Origin: Devosia sp.
GTDB lineage: Bacteria; Pseudomonadota; Alphaproteobacteria; Rhizobiales; Devosiaceae
Assembly: GCF_017744655.1 (NCBI RefSeq)
Contig: NZ_JAGIAW010000005.1
Coordinates: 186,001 to 250,000 of the forward strand
DNA: 64,000 bases
Direction: 5' to 3'
The notes below the pieces were generated by a model. That model did no database searches. It saw only the letters and a list, made by a program, of their open reading frames with translations, and was not told where the DNA came from. Both the position numbers and the translations under genes were made by a program. Positions 44,324 to 53,208 of this stretch are shown piece after piece. The number at the start of each line of letters is the position of its first letter. Position 1 is the first letter of the stretch.

Positions 44324-44995
44324 ATGAAGATTTTGTTGATCGAAGATGACCGGGAAGCCGCGAGCTATCTTATCCAGGCATTGGACGAAGCGGGCCATGT
44401 GACCCACCACGCCAGCGACGGCGAAACCGGCTATGCCATGGCTTCGGGCATGGACTATGACGTGCTCATCGTCGATCGCATGCTGCCCCGGCGCGATGGC
44501 CTGTCCATCATCGAGAGCCTCAGGGCCGAGGGCGACAATACGCCCGTGCTCATTCTCTCCGCCCTTGGCGAAGTGGACGACCGCGTGACGGGTCTGCGGG
44601 CCGGGGGCGACGATTATCTCACCAAACCCTATGCCTTTACCGAACTCCTGGCGCGCATCGAAGTTTTGGCGCGACGCTCGAGCCCGGCTGAAGCTGCAAC
44701 CAACTACAGCGTCGGCGGGCTATCGCTCGATCGCCTGAGCCGCAAGGTCGAGCGCGACGGCGAGGCCATTCTTTTGCAGCCGCGCGAATTTCGCCTGCTC
44801 GAATATCTGATGAAGCATGCGGGCAAGGTAGTGACCCGCACCATGCTGCTCGAAAATGTCTGGGACTATCATTTCGACCCCCAGACCAATGTAATCGACG
44901 TCCACATGTCGCGCCTGCGCTCGAAAATCGACAAGGGGCATGACAATGCCCTGCTCCATACGGTGCGCGGCGCCGGCTACATGATCCGGGACTAA
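44324..44995 (+). CDS. OmpR-family response regulator
   Basis: A 223-residue regulator: receiver with EDD acidic pocket, phosphoacceptor D51 (IVDRMLPRRDG) and Lys in YLTKPYAF, followed by a winged-helix domain (about 130-220, LQPREFRLLEYLMKHAGKVV and HMSRLRSKIDK). ATG 44324 follows GGAGCACC; the longer frame lacks homology. It sits between the Do protease and a sensor kinase, so it probably senses envelope stress or redox change. Such a pair next to degP is common in Alphaproteobacteria. Confidence 0.93.
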   Translation: MKILLIEDDREAASYLIQALDEAGHVTHHASDGETGYAMASGMDYDVLIVDRMLPRRDGLSIIESLRAEGDNTPVLILSALGEVDDRVTGLRAGGDDYLTKPYAFTELLARIEVLARRSSPAEAATNYSVGGLSLDRLSRKVERDGEAILLQPREFRLLEYLMKHAGKVVTRTMLLENVWDYHFDPQTNVIDVHMSRLRSKIDKGHDNALLHTVRGAGYMIRD

Positions 44996-44998
44996 CAC

Positions 44999-46438
44999 GT
45001 GAGCCGCTTCGCCCAGGTCTGGCGGACCTCCACCGTTCGCCTTACTGCCACCTTCATCGCCATTTTCGTCGTCTTCGCCATCCTTCTCATGGGCTTTATC
45101 GGCTGGCAGTCGAGCGTGCAGATTCAGCGCCAGCAGACCGACGATATCGACCGCGAGGTGCGCCTGTTCCAGCGCATCGAGGCAACGCAGGGCATTCGCG
45201 CCCTGGCCTTTGCGCTCAACCGGCTATCGAGCCAACCGGGCCCTGGCGTTTACTATCTCGGCGATGCCGCGGGGCAATATCTGCTCGGCAATATGAGCGA
45301 TGTGCCGCCCGATGTGCTGATCGATCCGGGTGTCTACAGTTTCGATTATGATCGGCCCGACCCCTTGGGCGCCGATGCCGGCCCCGAGCCCAGCGGGTCG
45401 AGGGGACCCGACGGCGGCCCACCCCCAAGGCGTTCGGGCGTTGCCGTGGTCAAATCGGTGGAACTCAACAATGGCATGCGGCTCGTTGTGGGACGCGACG
45501 TCGTCGAGCGGCGCGGCTATTCGGCCATCATCCTGCAAAGTTTTCTCGTCGGCGTCGTCGGCATTATTTTGTTTTCGGTCGTCGCTGGCGGGGTGACGGC
45601 GCGGCGGGTGCTCAAACGCATCGACACCATTCGCGATACCTCGACAAAAATCATGTCGGGCAATCTTTCCGAGCGCGTGCCGATCACCAAGCGCAATGAC
45701 GAGTTCGACGGGCTGGCGCGCAATCTCAATGCCATGCTCGACCGTATCGAACAGCTGCTGCAAGGACTCAAGGAAGTCACCGACAATGTGGCGCATGACC
45801 TGAAAACGCCGCTGACGCGGCTACGCAACCAGGCCGAGGGCGCGCTGCGCGATACGGCAAGCCCGCAAACCAAGGAAAAGGCGCTGGAGACGGTGATCGC
45901 CGAGAGCGACAAGCTGATCCAGACGTTCAATGCTCTGCTGATGATCGCCCGCGTCGAAGCCGGGGCGCCTTCGGGGGCGCTGTCTGAGATCGATGTCAGC
46001 GCCATCGTTGCCGATGTGGCCGAGCTCTATACGCCCGTTGCCGAGGACGAAGGCATCGAGGTTGCAACCGATATTGCCGAAGGGGTTACGCTCAAGGCCA
46101 ATCGCGAACTGATTGGGCAGGCCATGGTGAATCTCCTAGAAAACGCCATAAAATATGCCAAGCCCGAAGACGGCAGCACCGGCAAGATTGCCGTGAGCCT
46201 CAAGCGCGCGGGCGGCAGCGTCGCGATTGTCGTGGCAGACAATGGCCCCGGCATTGCCGAAGCCGACCGGAGCCGGGTGCTGGAGCGCTTCGTGCGGCTC
46301 GAAAAGAGCCGGTCGGAGCCGGGCTCGGGGCTGGGGCTGGCGCTGGTCAATGCCGTGGCGCGGCTCCATGGCGGCAGTTTCCGCATCGAGGACAATGGCC
46401 CGGGCGTGCGCGCGGTGCTCGAGGTACCGGGGAGCTAG
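44999..46438 (+). CDS. Membrane sensor histidine kinase
   Basis: A 479-residue EnvZ/QseC-type kinase. TM1 (about 17-38), a roughly 140-residue periplasmic domain with a Pro/Gly-rich segment (DGGPPPRRSG near 138), TM2 (179-200), HAMP (200-253), HisKA VAHDLKTPLTRLR (H266) and ATPase (N box NLLENAIKYA, DNGPGI, GSGLGLAL). GTG start three bases after the regulator stop, so they are an operon. The stimulus is unknown. Confidence 0.93.
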   Translation: MSRFAQVWRTSTVRLTATFIAIFVVFAILLMGFIGWQSSVQIQRQQTDDIDREVRLFQRIEATQGIRALAFALNRLSSQPGPGVYYLGDAAGQYLLGNMSDVPPDVLIDPGVYSFDYDRPDPLGADAGPEPSGSRGPDGGPPPRRSGVAVVKSVELNNGMRLVVGRDVVERRGYSAIILQSFLVGVVGIILFSVVAGGVTARRVLKRIDTIRDTSTKIMSGNLSERVPITKRNDEFDGLARNLNAMLDRIEQLLQGLKEVTDNVAHDLKTPLTRLRNQAEGALRDTASPQTKEKALETVIAESDKLIQTFNALLMIARVEAGAPSGALSEIDVSAIVADVAELYTPVAEDEGIEVATDIAEGVTLKANRELIGQAMVNLLENAIKYAKPEDGSTGKIAVSLKRAGGSVAIVVADNGPGIAEADRSRVLERFVRLEKSRSEPGSGLGLALVNAVARLHGGSFRIEDNGPGVRAVLEVPGS

Positions 46439-46470
46439 AGCTTTTCATGTTTGAACCGCTGCCCCAGTAG

Positions 46471-46656
46471 ACCTCATCCTGAGGCGCGGAGCGAAGCCTC
46501 GAAGGGTTTGACTGGCTGCAATCGCTCCAGTGGAGCAATTGCAAGGAAGAACGCCCAGAGCGCTACGCGTCGGGCTATGGGCGTGGCACTATGGCGCAGG
46601 CCTGCCCGACCTCGTGGTTCGAGGCTTCGCTACGCTTCGCACCTCACCATGAGGTC
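46471..46656. repeat. Family E repeat pair (copy 1)
   Basis: Left ACCTCATCCTGAGGCGCGGA with GCGAAGCCTCGAAGG and right CGTGGTTCGAGGCTTCGCTA with TTCGCACCTCACCATGAGGT are inverted versions of one unit. A smaller hairpin ATCGCTCCAGTGGAGCAAT is at 46521-46539. It fills the gap between the sensor kinase and LOG gene. Copy 2 lies after hemA. Confidence 0.8.
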
Positions 46657-46694
46657 TTCTAGGCTTTTCAGTTTACAAGCAAAGCTGCGATGCT

Positions 46695-47558
46695 CTAGCC
46701 CCCAAGCCAGTCCGGCTCTTCGGTTTCCGGCAGCTTGTAGAAATCGCGGACCACGGCCCAGCCTTCTTCGGCCGTATCGACGATGGAGAACAGCTCCGGG
46801 TCGGTTGGGGAAATGGTGCCGGCCTCGGCGAGAGCCTGGAGGTTGATGACCTTGTCCCAGAATTCTTTGCCGAAGAGCACGACCGGGATGCGATCCATGC
46901 GGCCGGTCTGGATCAGGGTCAGGGTTTCGAAAAATTCGTCGAGCGTACCAAAGCCGCCGGGGAAGACGGCAACCGCCTTGGCGCGCAGCAGGAAGTGGAT
47001 TTTTCGCGTGGCGAAATAGTGGAAATTGAAAGAGAGGTCGGGCGTCACGTAGAGGTTCGGCGCCTGTTCGTGCGGCAGCACGATGTTGAGCCCAATGGAG
47101 GGCGCGCCCATGTCGGCTGCGCCGCGATTGCCCGCTTCCATGACGCCGGGACCACCGCCGGTCACCACGACATATTCGGTGAAATTGCTCGCGGCCGAGG
47201 TTTGGCTTGCCAATTGGGCGAAGCGCCGGGCCTCGTCATAATAGCGCGACGCGGCTTCGAGATTGCGCTTCTGCACTTCGTTCTTGGCCGCCCAGGCGGG
47301 CTTGCCGGGTTCGGGAATGCGGGCGCCGCCGAAGAGCACGACGGTCGAAACGATGCCGCGCTCGCGCAGGCGGAATTCGGTCTTGAGATATTCGAGCTGG
47401 AACCGGACGCCGCGGGTGTCTTCCGAGGTCATGAAGTCGTCGTCGGCAAAGGCGAGCCGATAGGCGGGATTTTCGGTCTGGGCCGTCTGCGGCGCTTTCT
47501 TGGCGGCGGCAATGTCCTGCTTGGACGTGCGCAGCGAGGTCGGGTGGCGTCTGGCCAA
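46695..47558 (-). CDS. LOG family protein (TIGR00730-like)
   Basis: A 287-residue Rossmann-fold protein of the LOG/lysine-decarboxylase-like family. GGGPGVMEAGNRGAADMG and PGGFGTLDEFFETLTL carry the PGGxGTxxE nucleotide-hydrolase motif. Members cleave cytokinin nucleotides or other nucleoside monophosphates to base and ribose phosphate; here the substrate is unknown. The N-terminal ~60 residues are variable and Gln/Ala-rich. TTG at 47558 was chosen because GGAGAAG sits eight bases upstream, whereas longer alternatives have no ribosome site. Confidence 0.88.
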   Translation of the reverse strand: MARRHPTSLRTSKQDIAAAKKAPQTAQTENPAYRLAFADDDFMTSEDTRGVRFQLEYLKTEFRLRERGIVSTVVLFGGARIPEPGKPAWAAKNEVQKRNLEAASRYYDEARRFAQLASQTSAASNFTEYVVVTGGGPGVMEAGNRGAADMGAPSIGLNIVLPHEQAPNLYVTPDLSFNFHYFATRKIHFLLRAKAVAVFPGGFGTLDEFFETLTLIQTGRMDRIPVVLFGKEFWDKVINLQALAEAGTISPTDPELFSIVDTAEEGWAVVRDFYKLPETEEPDWLGG

Positions 47559-47679
47559 ATGGCTTCTCCGTTCCGAATCCGGTCTTGACCGGCGCGCCAC
47601 AATTCGGCGCCTTTGCATTGGGCATAACCAGTGCGGTGAGCCGGGGCAAGGGCGGGAGGAATCCATTCAGTTCACGAGT

Positions 47680-48513
47680 GTGGAAGCCAGGATCGATGCG
47701 GCGGCGCATCTCGTCCTCGCGCGCCTGCCGCGCGGCGCCGTTGCCGATGGTCTCATCGAGTTCCTGGTCTTCGGGCTCAAGCAGGCCTGGGCCTGCCTTT
47801 TTGGCGGGCTGATGCTGGGGATGATCATCGTCACCCGTCTATGGTGGCCCGAAATCGGGCTCAACCGCTACGACTTCTGGTTTGTCGCCGCGCTTGTCAT
47901 CCAGGCCGGGATGATCCTCTTTCGGCTGGAAACGCTGGATGAGGCGCGAGTGATCCTGATCTTCCACGTCGTGGGCACCATCATGGAAGTGTTCAAGACC
48001 TCGGTGGGGTCATGGGTCTATCCCGACGATGCGCTGTTCCGCATTGCCGGGGTGCCGCTGTTTTCAGGTTTCATGTATGCCTGTGTCGGCTCCTACATGG
48101 CGCGCATCCAGCGCATTTTCGACATCACCTTTACCCGCTATCCGCCGATCTCAATGACGGTGCTGCTGGCTCTGGTCGTCTATGTCAATTTCTTCAGCCA
48201 CCACTATTTTTATGACTTTCGCTGGTGGCTGTTTGGCGGGGTCGTGCTGCTCTATGGGCGCAGCTTCATGCACTATCGCGTGTTTCGCTTCCGCCATTCC
48301 ATGCCCATGCTGGTGGCCTTCCTGCTCGTGGCGCTGTTCATCTGGATTGCGGAAAACATCGGCACCTGGAGCCGCGCCTGGATCTATCCGAGCCAGGAAA
48401 ATGGCTGGAGTCTCGTGAGTTTTGAAAAGCTCGGCTCGTGGTATCTGCTGATGCTGATCTCGGTGGTGCTGGTGACGTTGGTGCATCCGCCGCGACGGCA
48501 TAAACCGGACTGA
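47680..48513 (+). CDS. DUF817 membrane protein
   Basis: A 277-residue protein with eight likely transmembrane helices and the DUF817 pattern: LKQAWACLFGGLMLGMIIVT, GTIMEVFKTSVGSWVYPD, GFMYACVGSYMARIQRIFD and a C-terminal SFEKLGSWYLLML. The start is uncertain: GTG 47680 begins the folded region but lies 19 bases from the best ribosome site (GGGAGGA, 47654-47660), and ATT 47665 or ACG 47674 are non-standard options. It ends 27 bases before the SRP RNA promoter region. Function unknown. Confidence 0.8.
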   Translation: MEARIDAAAHLVLARLPRGAVADGLIEFLVFGLKQAWACLFGGLMLGMIIVTRLWWPEIGLNRYDFWFVAALVIQAGMILFRLETLDEARVILIFHVVGTIMEVFKTSVGSWVYPDDALFRIAGVPLFSGFMYACVGSYMARIQRIFDITFTRYPPISMTVLLALVVYVNFFSHHYFYDFRWWLFGGVVLLYGRSFMHYRVFRFRHSMPMLVAFLLVALFIWIAENIGTWSRAWIYPSQENGWSLVSFEKLGSWYLLMLISVVLVTLVHPPRRHKPD

Positions 48514-48516
48514 CCC

Positions 48517-48546
48517 CTTGCTTTCGACACCATTTGTTCGCATATA
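48517..48546 (+). promoter_or_regulatory. Candidate promoter for SRP RNA
   Basis: A -35 CTTGCT (48517-48522) is followed after 17-18 bases by GCATAT/CATATA (48540-48546), close to the alphaproteobacterial housekeeping pattern CTTGAC-N17-CTATAT. Transcription would begin a few bases before the RNA. Confidence 0.55.
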
Positions 48547-48553
48547 GCCAATC

Positions 48554-48647
48554 GGGAGGTTGGCGCGGACGTGTTCCTCGCCAACCGGGTCAGGTCCGGA
48601 AGGAAGCAGCCCCAACGAGATCCTCACGGGTCGATGCCAGCCTCCTA
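48554..48647 (+). ncRNA. ffs: Signal recognition particle RNA (4.5S-type)
   Basis: The apical SRP loop signature GGTCAGGTCCGGAAGGAAGC is present at 48588-48607. The ends pair: GGAGGTTGGC (48555-48564) with GCCAGCCTCC (48636-48645), with one G-U pair. The length of about 94 bases suits bacterial 4.5S RNA. Position upstream of dnaX is the conserved arrangement. The RNA binds Ffh and guides membrane proteins to the translocon. Confidence 0.95.
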
Positions 48648-48770
48648 CTCAATTCTCTGTTCGTATCTGGCAATTTGAGCCGCAGGCTTTTGCGGGACGA
48701 ACGTCATTGCCCTATGGTCAGAAAATGACCCAAGGCCGAATCCCTAAGGCACAGGCAGGAAAGGGCAAAA

Positions 48771-50564
48771 ATGGCTGACGCTCAGACCACGCCCTATCTG
48801 GTGCTGGCCCGCAAATATCGCCCGCGCGACTTCTCGACCCTCGTCGGGCAGGACGCGATGGTGCAGACGCTGGGCAATGCCTTTGCGCAGAACCGCATCC
48901 ATCATGCTTTCATCATGACCGGCGTGCGCGGCGTGGGCAAAACCACGACGGCGCGCATTCTGGCTCGCGCCTTCAACTATGAAGACGAAAACGGCCGCCG
49001 CCCGACGCTCGATCTCGAAAAAGAAGGCATGCATTGCCGCGCCATTATCGAGGGACGCCATGTCGACGTCATCGAAATGGACGCCGCGAGCAATACCGGC
49101 ATCAATGACATCCGCGAGATCATCGACTCGGTGAAGTATGGCCCGGCCTCGGCGCCCTACAAGGTCTATGTCATCGACGAAGTGCACATGCTCTCGACGG
49201 CGGCCTTCAACGGCCTCCTGAAGACGCTCGAGGAACCGCCGCCCTACGTCAAATTCATCTTCGCGACGACCGAAATCCGCAAGGTGCCGGTCACCATCCT
49301 GTCGCGCTGCCAGCGGTTCGATCTTCGGCGCATCCCCGCCGATATCATGACCGCCTATCTCGAAAAGATTCTCGGGCAGGAAGGCATTGGCTTTGAGCCC
49401 GATGCCCTGGCCATGATCGTGCGCGCCGGCGAAGGCTCGGCGCGCGATAGCCTGTCGCTGCTCGACCAGGCCATTGCCCATGGCGGCGGGTCGGTTTCGG
49501 CGGCGACGGTCAAGACCATGCTGGGTCTGGGCGATCGCGCGAGGATCATCGACCTTTTCGAGGATGTCATGGGCGGCCGTGTCGCCGAAGCACTGACAGC
49601 GCTGCGCGAGCTTTATGATCTTGGCGCCGATCCGCAGACCATGCTGGCGGACCTGGCTGAATTCACTCATCTCGTGACGCGCATCAAGGTCGTGCCGGCG
49701 GCAGCCGACGACGCATCGCTGACCCCTGACGAGCGCAGCCGTGGCCGCGATCTGGCGCAACGCCTGCCGATGCGGGCGCTGACGCGGGCGTGGCAAATCC
49801 TCTTCAAGGGCAATGAAGAAACGGGCCGCGCCGGCAATGCGCTGCAGGCGGCGGAAATGACGCTGATCCGGCTCGCCTATGCTGCCGACCTGCCGAGCCC
49901 GGACGAGGTGATTTCAAAGCTTTCCGGCCAGGTGCTGGCCAATGCGCCACTGACGCCCCCTGCCCCGCGCCTGCCGCCCAATGGTGGTGGCGGGGGTGGC
50001 GGCGCAACAGCGCTGCGCGTCGAGGCGCCGATGTCAGCGCAGCCACAGGCTGTCGCGACGCAGGCGATTGCCTCAACGCAACCACAGGCTATGGCCGAAA
50101 CTGCGCCCGTCACGCGGCCGCAGGCAGTCGTGGCGCCGGCCTTGGCGACTGTCGCGACCTACAAGGACCTCATTGCGCTGGCCACTGCCAAGCGCGATGT
50201 GCTCGTAAAACTCGCGCTCGAATCGCAGATGCGGCCGATTTCCTTCGAACAGGGCCGTATCGAGGTGGCGCTGGCCGATGGCGCCGATCCCGGCATGATC
50301 GCGACGCTGTCGGCGCGGTTGCAGACCTGGACCGGTCAGCGCTGGCTGGTCATGGTTTCGACCAAGCCGCCCGAGGGCCTGACCATCCGGCAGGAGCGCG
50401 AGCAGCGCAAGGAAGCGGCCACCGCGGCGGCTCATGAGGACCCGCTTGTGAAGGCCATCCTTGAAACCTTTCCCGGGGCCAAGGTCGTTAACGTCTCTGT
50501 GCGTGACGAAGAAGCCGCCATTCCCGAAATCGCCCCCGCACCAATCGAAGAGGACGACGAATGA
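48771..50564 (+). CDS. dnaX: DNA polymerase III gamma/tau subunit
   Basis: A 597-residue clamp-loader ATPase. Walker A GVRGVGKTTTARILARAF (near residue 48), Walker B VYVIDEVHML, sensor and arginine-finger regions ILSRCQRFDLRRI are intact. The zinc-binding insert is reduced: between ARAFNYE and DVIEMDAASNTG only one of four Cys remains (MHCRAI), an alphaproteobacterial trait. A Pro/Gln/Ala-rich linker (about 385-450) leads to a C-terminal tau-like domain. Follows SRP RNA and overlaps ybaB by ATGA. Confidence 0.95.
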   Translation: MADAQTTPYLVLARKYRPRDFSTLVGQDAMVQTLGNAFAQNRIHHAFIMTGVRGVGKTTTARILARAFNYEDENGRRPTLDLEKEGMHCRAIIEGRHVDVIEMDAASNTGINDIREIIDSVKYGPASAPYKVYVIDEVHMLSTAAFNGLLKTLEEPPPYVKFIFATTEIRKVPVTILSRCQRFDLRRIPADIMTAYLEKILGQEGIGFEPDALAMIVRAGEGSARDSLSLLDQAIAHGGGSVSAATVKTMLGLGDRARIIDLFEDVMGGRVAEALTALRELYDLGADPQTMLADLAEFTHLVTRIKVVPAAADDASLTPDERSRGRDLAQRLPMRALTRAWQILFKGNEETGRAGNALQAAEMTLIRLAYAADLPSPDEVISKLSGQVLANAPLTPPAPRLPPNGGGGGGGATALRVEAPMSAQPQAVATQAIASTQPQAMAETAPVTRPQAVVAPALATVATYKDLIALATAKRDVLVKLALESQMRPISFEQGRIEVALADGADPGMIATLSARLQTWTGQRWLVMVSTKPPEGLTIRQEREQRKEAATAAAHEDPLVKAILETFPGAKVVNVSVRDEEAAIPEIAPAPIEEDDE

Positions 50565-50884
50565 AAGATATCATGGGCATGATGAAGGCCGCCAGCGAAA
50601 TGAAAGGCAAGATGGAGGCCATGCAGGCCGAGCTTGCCGAGATGGTGGTTGAAGGCCGCTCCGGCGGGGGTCTCGTCACTGTTGCGCTTTCGGGCAAGGG
50701 TGATTTGCGCGGGCTCAAGATCGATCCGACGCTGGCCAATCCGAGCGAGATCGAAGTGCTTGAGGATCTGATCGTCGCCGCGTTCAACGATGCCAAGGGC
50801 AAGAGCGAAAGCGAAGTGCAGCGCCGCATGGCGGAAGTCACCGCCGGCCTGCCGATCCCGCCGGGAATGAAGTTCCCGTTCTAA
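50561..50884 (+). CDS. ybaB: YbaB/EbfC nucleoid-associated protein
   Basis: A 107-residue DNA-binding dimer. Blocks [42 protein letters not shown] and [20 protein letters not shown] match YbaB. The start overlaps the dnaX stop (ATGA). It usually sits between dnaX and recR as here, and is thought to help in recombination or nucleoid organisation. Confidence 0.95.
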   Translation: MKDIMGMMKAASEMKGKMEAMQAELAEMVVEGRSGGGLVTVALSGKGDLRGLKIDPTLANPSEIEVLEDLIVAAFNDAKGKSESEVQRRMAEVTAGLPIPPGMKFPF

Positions 50885-50896
50885 ATCGATCACTGC

Positions 50897-50966
50897 GTCA
50901 TTCCCGCGAAAGCGGGAATCCTTGTTTCGGCCCTCAAACAGAGATCTCCGCTTTCGCGGGGATGAC
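50897..50966. repeat. Family A (dRS3-like) repeat, copy 6 (degenerate right arm)
   Basis: A perfect left arm (50897-50920) and a mutated right arm (50943-50966, GATCTCCGCTTTCGCGGGGA). It splits the ybaB-recR pair and lies just before the recR start. Confidence 0.85.
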
Positions 50967-51005
50967 ATTGTGAGGGTGGGTGTATGCAGAGCCAAGTCGC
51001 AAAAA

Positions 51006-51599
51006 ATGCCATCCGGCGGACCTGAAATCGAGCAATTGATCCAGCTTCTGGCCCGCTTGCCGGGCCTGGGGCCGCGTTCGGCGCGGCGGGCTGTGCTGCA
51101 TATGATCAAGAAAAAGGAGCAGTTGATGCTGCCCCTTTCGGCGGCGCTCGACCGGGCCGTGGCGGCGGTAAAAACCTGCGAAATCTGCGGCAATGTCGAT
51201 ACGACGTGCCCCTGCTCGATCTGCTCGGACCCGCGGCGCGGCGATAGCGGTATTCTGATCGTCGTCGAAGATGTTTCCGACCTCTGGGCGATGGAACGCG
51301 CCGCGCCGGGCCAAGTACGCTACCATGTGCTGGGCGGGGTATTGTCGCCGCTCGATGGCGTGGGGCCCGACGATCTCAATCTCGACATGCTGATTTCGCG
51401 CGCACCGGACTATTCGGAGATCGTGCTGGCAATGAATGCCACGGTCGATGGGCAAACGACAGCGCACTACATCACCGACCGGCTCGAGCCGGGAACGAAA
51501 GTGACAAGGCTCGCCCATGGTGTGCCGATCGGCGGGGAACTCGACTATCTCGACGAGGGCACGCTGAGCCAGGCGCTGCGGGCACGGACGCAGATTTAG
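51006..51599 (+). CDS. recR: Recombination protein RecR
   Basis: A 197-residue protein of the RecFOR pathway, loading RecA on gapped DNA. N-terminal helix-hairpin [17 protein letters not shown] (near residue 20), zinc finger [16 protein letters not shown], Toprim [16 protein letters not shown] and closing [19 protein letters not shown] 51006 gives the canonical [11 protein letters not shown] but has no clear ribosome site. Upstream is a family A repeat. Confidence 0.94.
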   Translation: MPSGGPEIEQLIQLLARLPGLGPRSARRAVLHMIKKKEQLMLPLSAALDRAVAAVKTCEICGNVDTTCPCSICSDPRRGDSGILIVVEDVSDLWAMERAAPGQVRYHVLGGVLSPLDGVGPDDLNLDMLISRAPDYSEIVLAMNATVDGQTTAHYITDRLEPGTKVTRLAHGVPIGGELDYLDEGTLSQALRARTQI

Positions 51600-51751
51600 G
51601 TTTTTGGGCCGAAGCACGCTCTGTGAAGCGTTTCGCGCGAGATTGTCACCCCGGCGCAGGCCGGGGTAACAGCCGGTGGCAAAAGTCGCACCTGTTCTTT
51701 GGCTTTCGATCGGTAGGAATTTTTTCTGGACTACCAGAGTCCTCGACCACC

Positions 51752-52387
51752 TCAGCTCGTCAGCACGATCCGCATCAAATCCGCCGTGTTCTTGGCGCCG
51801 AGTTTTTCCATAACGCGGGCGCGGTGGACTTCGATGGTGCGGGGCGAAATGCCCAGTTTTCGGCCCGCTTCCTTGTTCGATTGCCCATTGGTGATGAGCT
51901 GAAGCACTTCGCGTTCGCGCGGGGTCAATTGGGAGAAACCCCGTACCTCCACGGGGCGCCTCCCACCCTGCATAGCGCCCAGATGCACGTCGCGGCGCAG
52001 GGCGTCGCGGATGATGCCGAGCAGGTGTTCGCTATCGATGGGTTTTGGCACCACATCGGTCGCGCCCAGTTTCATGGCCGTGACGGCGGCTTCAAGCTGG
52101 GGAGAATTGGCCAGCATGACCACCGGCGTGCCGGTATGCAGCGCCTTGACGCGTCGCAGCAGCGGCAGGCCGCTCTCCTGGCCGATGACCAGGTTGACCA
52201 CCGCCACATCGACCCGTCGTCGTTCGAGCGAGGCGAGGAAATGCCCGGCCTCGAGCGAGAACATGGTCTGAAAGCCTTCGAGGCGGAACAATACGCTCAG
52301 CCCCTCGCAGATGGCGGGATCGTCGTCCACGATATGGATCACACGGTCCCGATTGAGAAATGAATGATAATAAGTGTCGTCGCTCAT
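51752..52387 (-). CDS. FixJ/NarL-type regulator with Asn in place of the phosphoacceptor Asp
   Basis: A 211-residue regulator. The receiver (15-130) keeps the acidic pocket DDD (21-23) and the Lys of DVVPKP (K115), but the phosphate-accepting position reads VVNLVIG, so Asp is Asn (N65, codon AAC). The HTH LuxR domain (about 145-205, LTPREREVLQLITNGQSNKEAGRKLGISPRTIEVHRARVM) is intact. Inferred: DNA binding independent of canonical phosphorylation or controlled by another input. ATG 52387 is preferred over upstream starts that lack homology. The 260-base gap to mscL holds only a terminator. Confidence 0.9.
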   Translation of the reverse strand: MSDDTYYHSFLNRDRVIHIVDDDPAICEGLSVLFRLEGFQTMFSLEAGHFLASLERRRVDVAVVNLVIGQESGLPLLRRVKALHTGTPVVMLANSPQLEAAVTAMKLGATDVVPKPIDSEHLLGIIRDALRRDVHLGAMQGGRRPVEVRGFSQLTPREREVLQLITNGQSNKEAGRKLGISPRTIEVHRARVMEKLGAKNTADLMRIVLTS

Positions 52388-52611
52388 CGTGCCCAAAGCC
52401 CCTTTGGCAAGGTTCGCATTACCCTTGGGCCGGAGCCGCATGACAGTGGAAAAACGCATCCACCGTCCTCCGTCCCACTCACCCCTGTAGTTTGCTCTAA
52501 GTGGTCATGCCGTCCGATAGAGAGAATACTTAAGTGTCACTACGCACTTGCTAGGTATATTTGCCTAACATAAAATGGTCAACAGATATTATTCCTAGAT
52601 CGTAGACACAA

Positions 52612-52639
52612 AAAAGCCGGCCTCTGCAAGCCGGCTTTT
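52612..52639 (-). terminator. Intrinsic terminator downstream of mscL
   Basis: Stem AAAAGCCGGC (52612-52621) with GCCGGCTTTT (52630-52639), loop CTCTGCAA. The A-run on the plus strand gives a U-run on the minus strand. It lies eight bases beyond the mscL stop; on the plus strand a T-run (52636-52639) also makes it potentially bidirectional. Confidence 0.88.
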
Positions 52640-52646
52640 ATTCGCG

Positions 52647-53039
52647 TCAGACGCGGGGATTGGTGCGCAGGGCGTCGCGGATTTCGGTGAGCAGGATTTC
52701 TTCCTTGGTCGGGGCGGGCGTGGTTTCGACCGGCTCCTGGGCCGCTTCGCGCTTGAGGCTGTTGATGGCCTTAACCACGAGGAAGAGCACGAAGGCGACG
52801 ATGGCGAATTTGACCACGGCATTGATGAAGAGGCCGATATTGACCCGCGCCTCGCCCACGGTCAGCACGATGCCGGAAAAATCGATGCCACCGATGATGA
52901 TGCCGATGAGCGGCATGAAGATATCGTCGACGATGGAGGACACGATGGCCCCGAAGGCGGCACCGATGATCACGCCGATGGCGAGGTCGATCATGTTGCC
53001 CTTGACGGCGAAATCACGGAATTCCTTAACAAAGCTCAT
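52647..53039 (-). CDS. mscL: Large-conductance mechanosensitive channel
   Basis: A 130-residue channel protein. [44 protein letters not shown] gives the gating helix and TM1, and [25 protein letters not shown]2. The C-terminal [13 protein letters not shown] ends with a helix. It relieves osmotic downshock. ATG 53039 gives the standard MSFVKEF; earlier ATG would add six residues. It is followed by a strong terminator. Confidence 0.96.
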   Translation of the reverse strand: MSFVKEFRDFAVKGNMIDLAIGVIIGAAFGAIVSSIVDDIFMPLIGIIIGGIDFSGIVLTVGEARVNIGLFINAVVKFAIVAFVLFLVVKAINSLKREAAQEPVETTPAPTKEEILLTEIRDALRTNPRV

Positions 53040-53208
53040 AGGTTCGACCCTCTTCAAACGGGAAAGCGGCCTCCGGTCAGGACGTTAACGGAGGGATAAC
53101 CAACATTTCCGACCTTTCGGCAATTTGCAATGGTCCCTCAGTCGAACTTGCGCCCCTGCGCCGGGGGGCAGATAACGGCTCTCAACAATTCGAGCTTGTC
53201 TGAAATCC

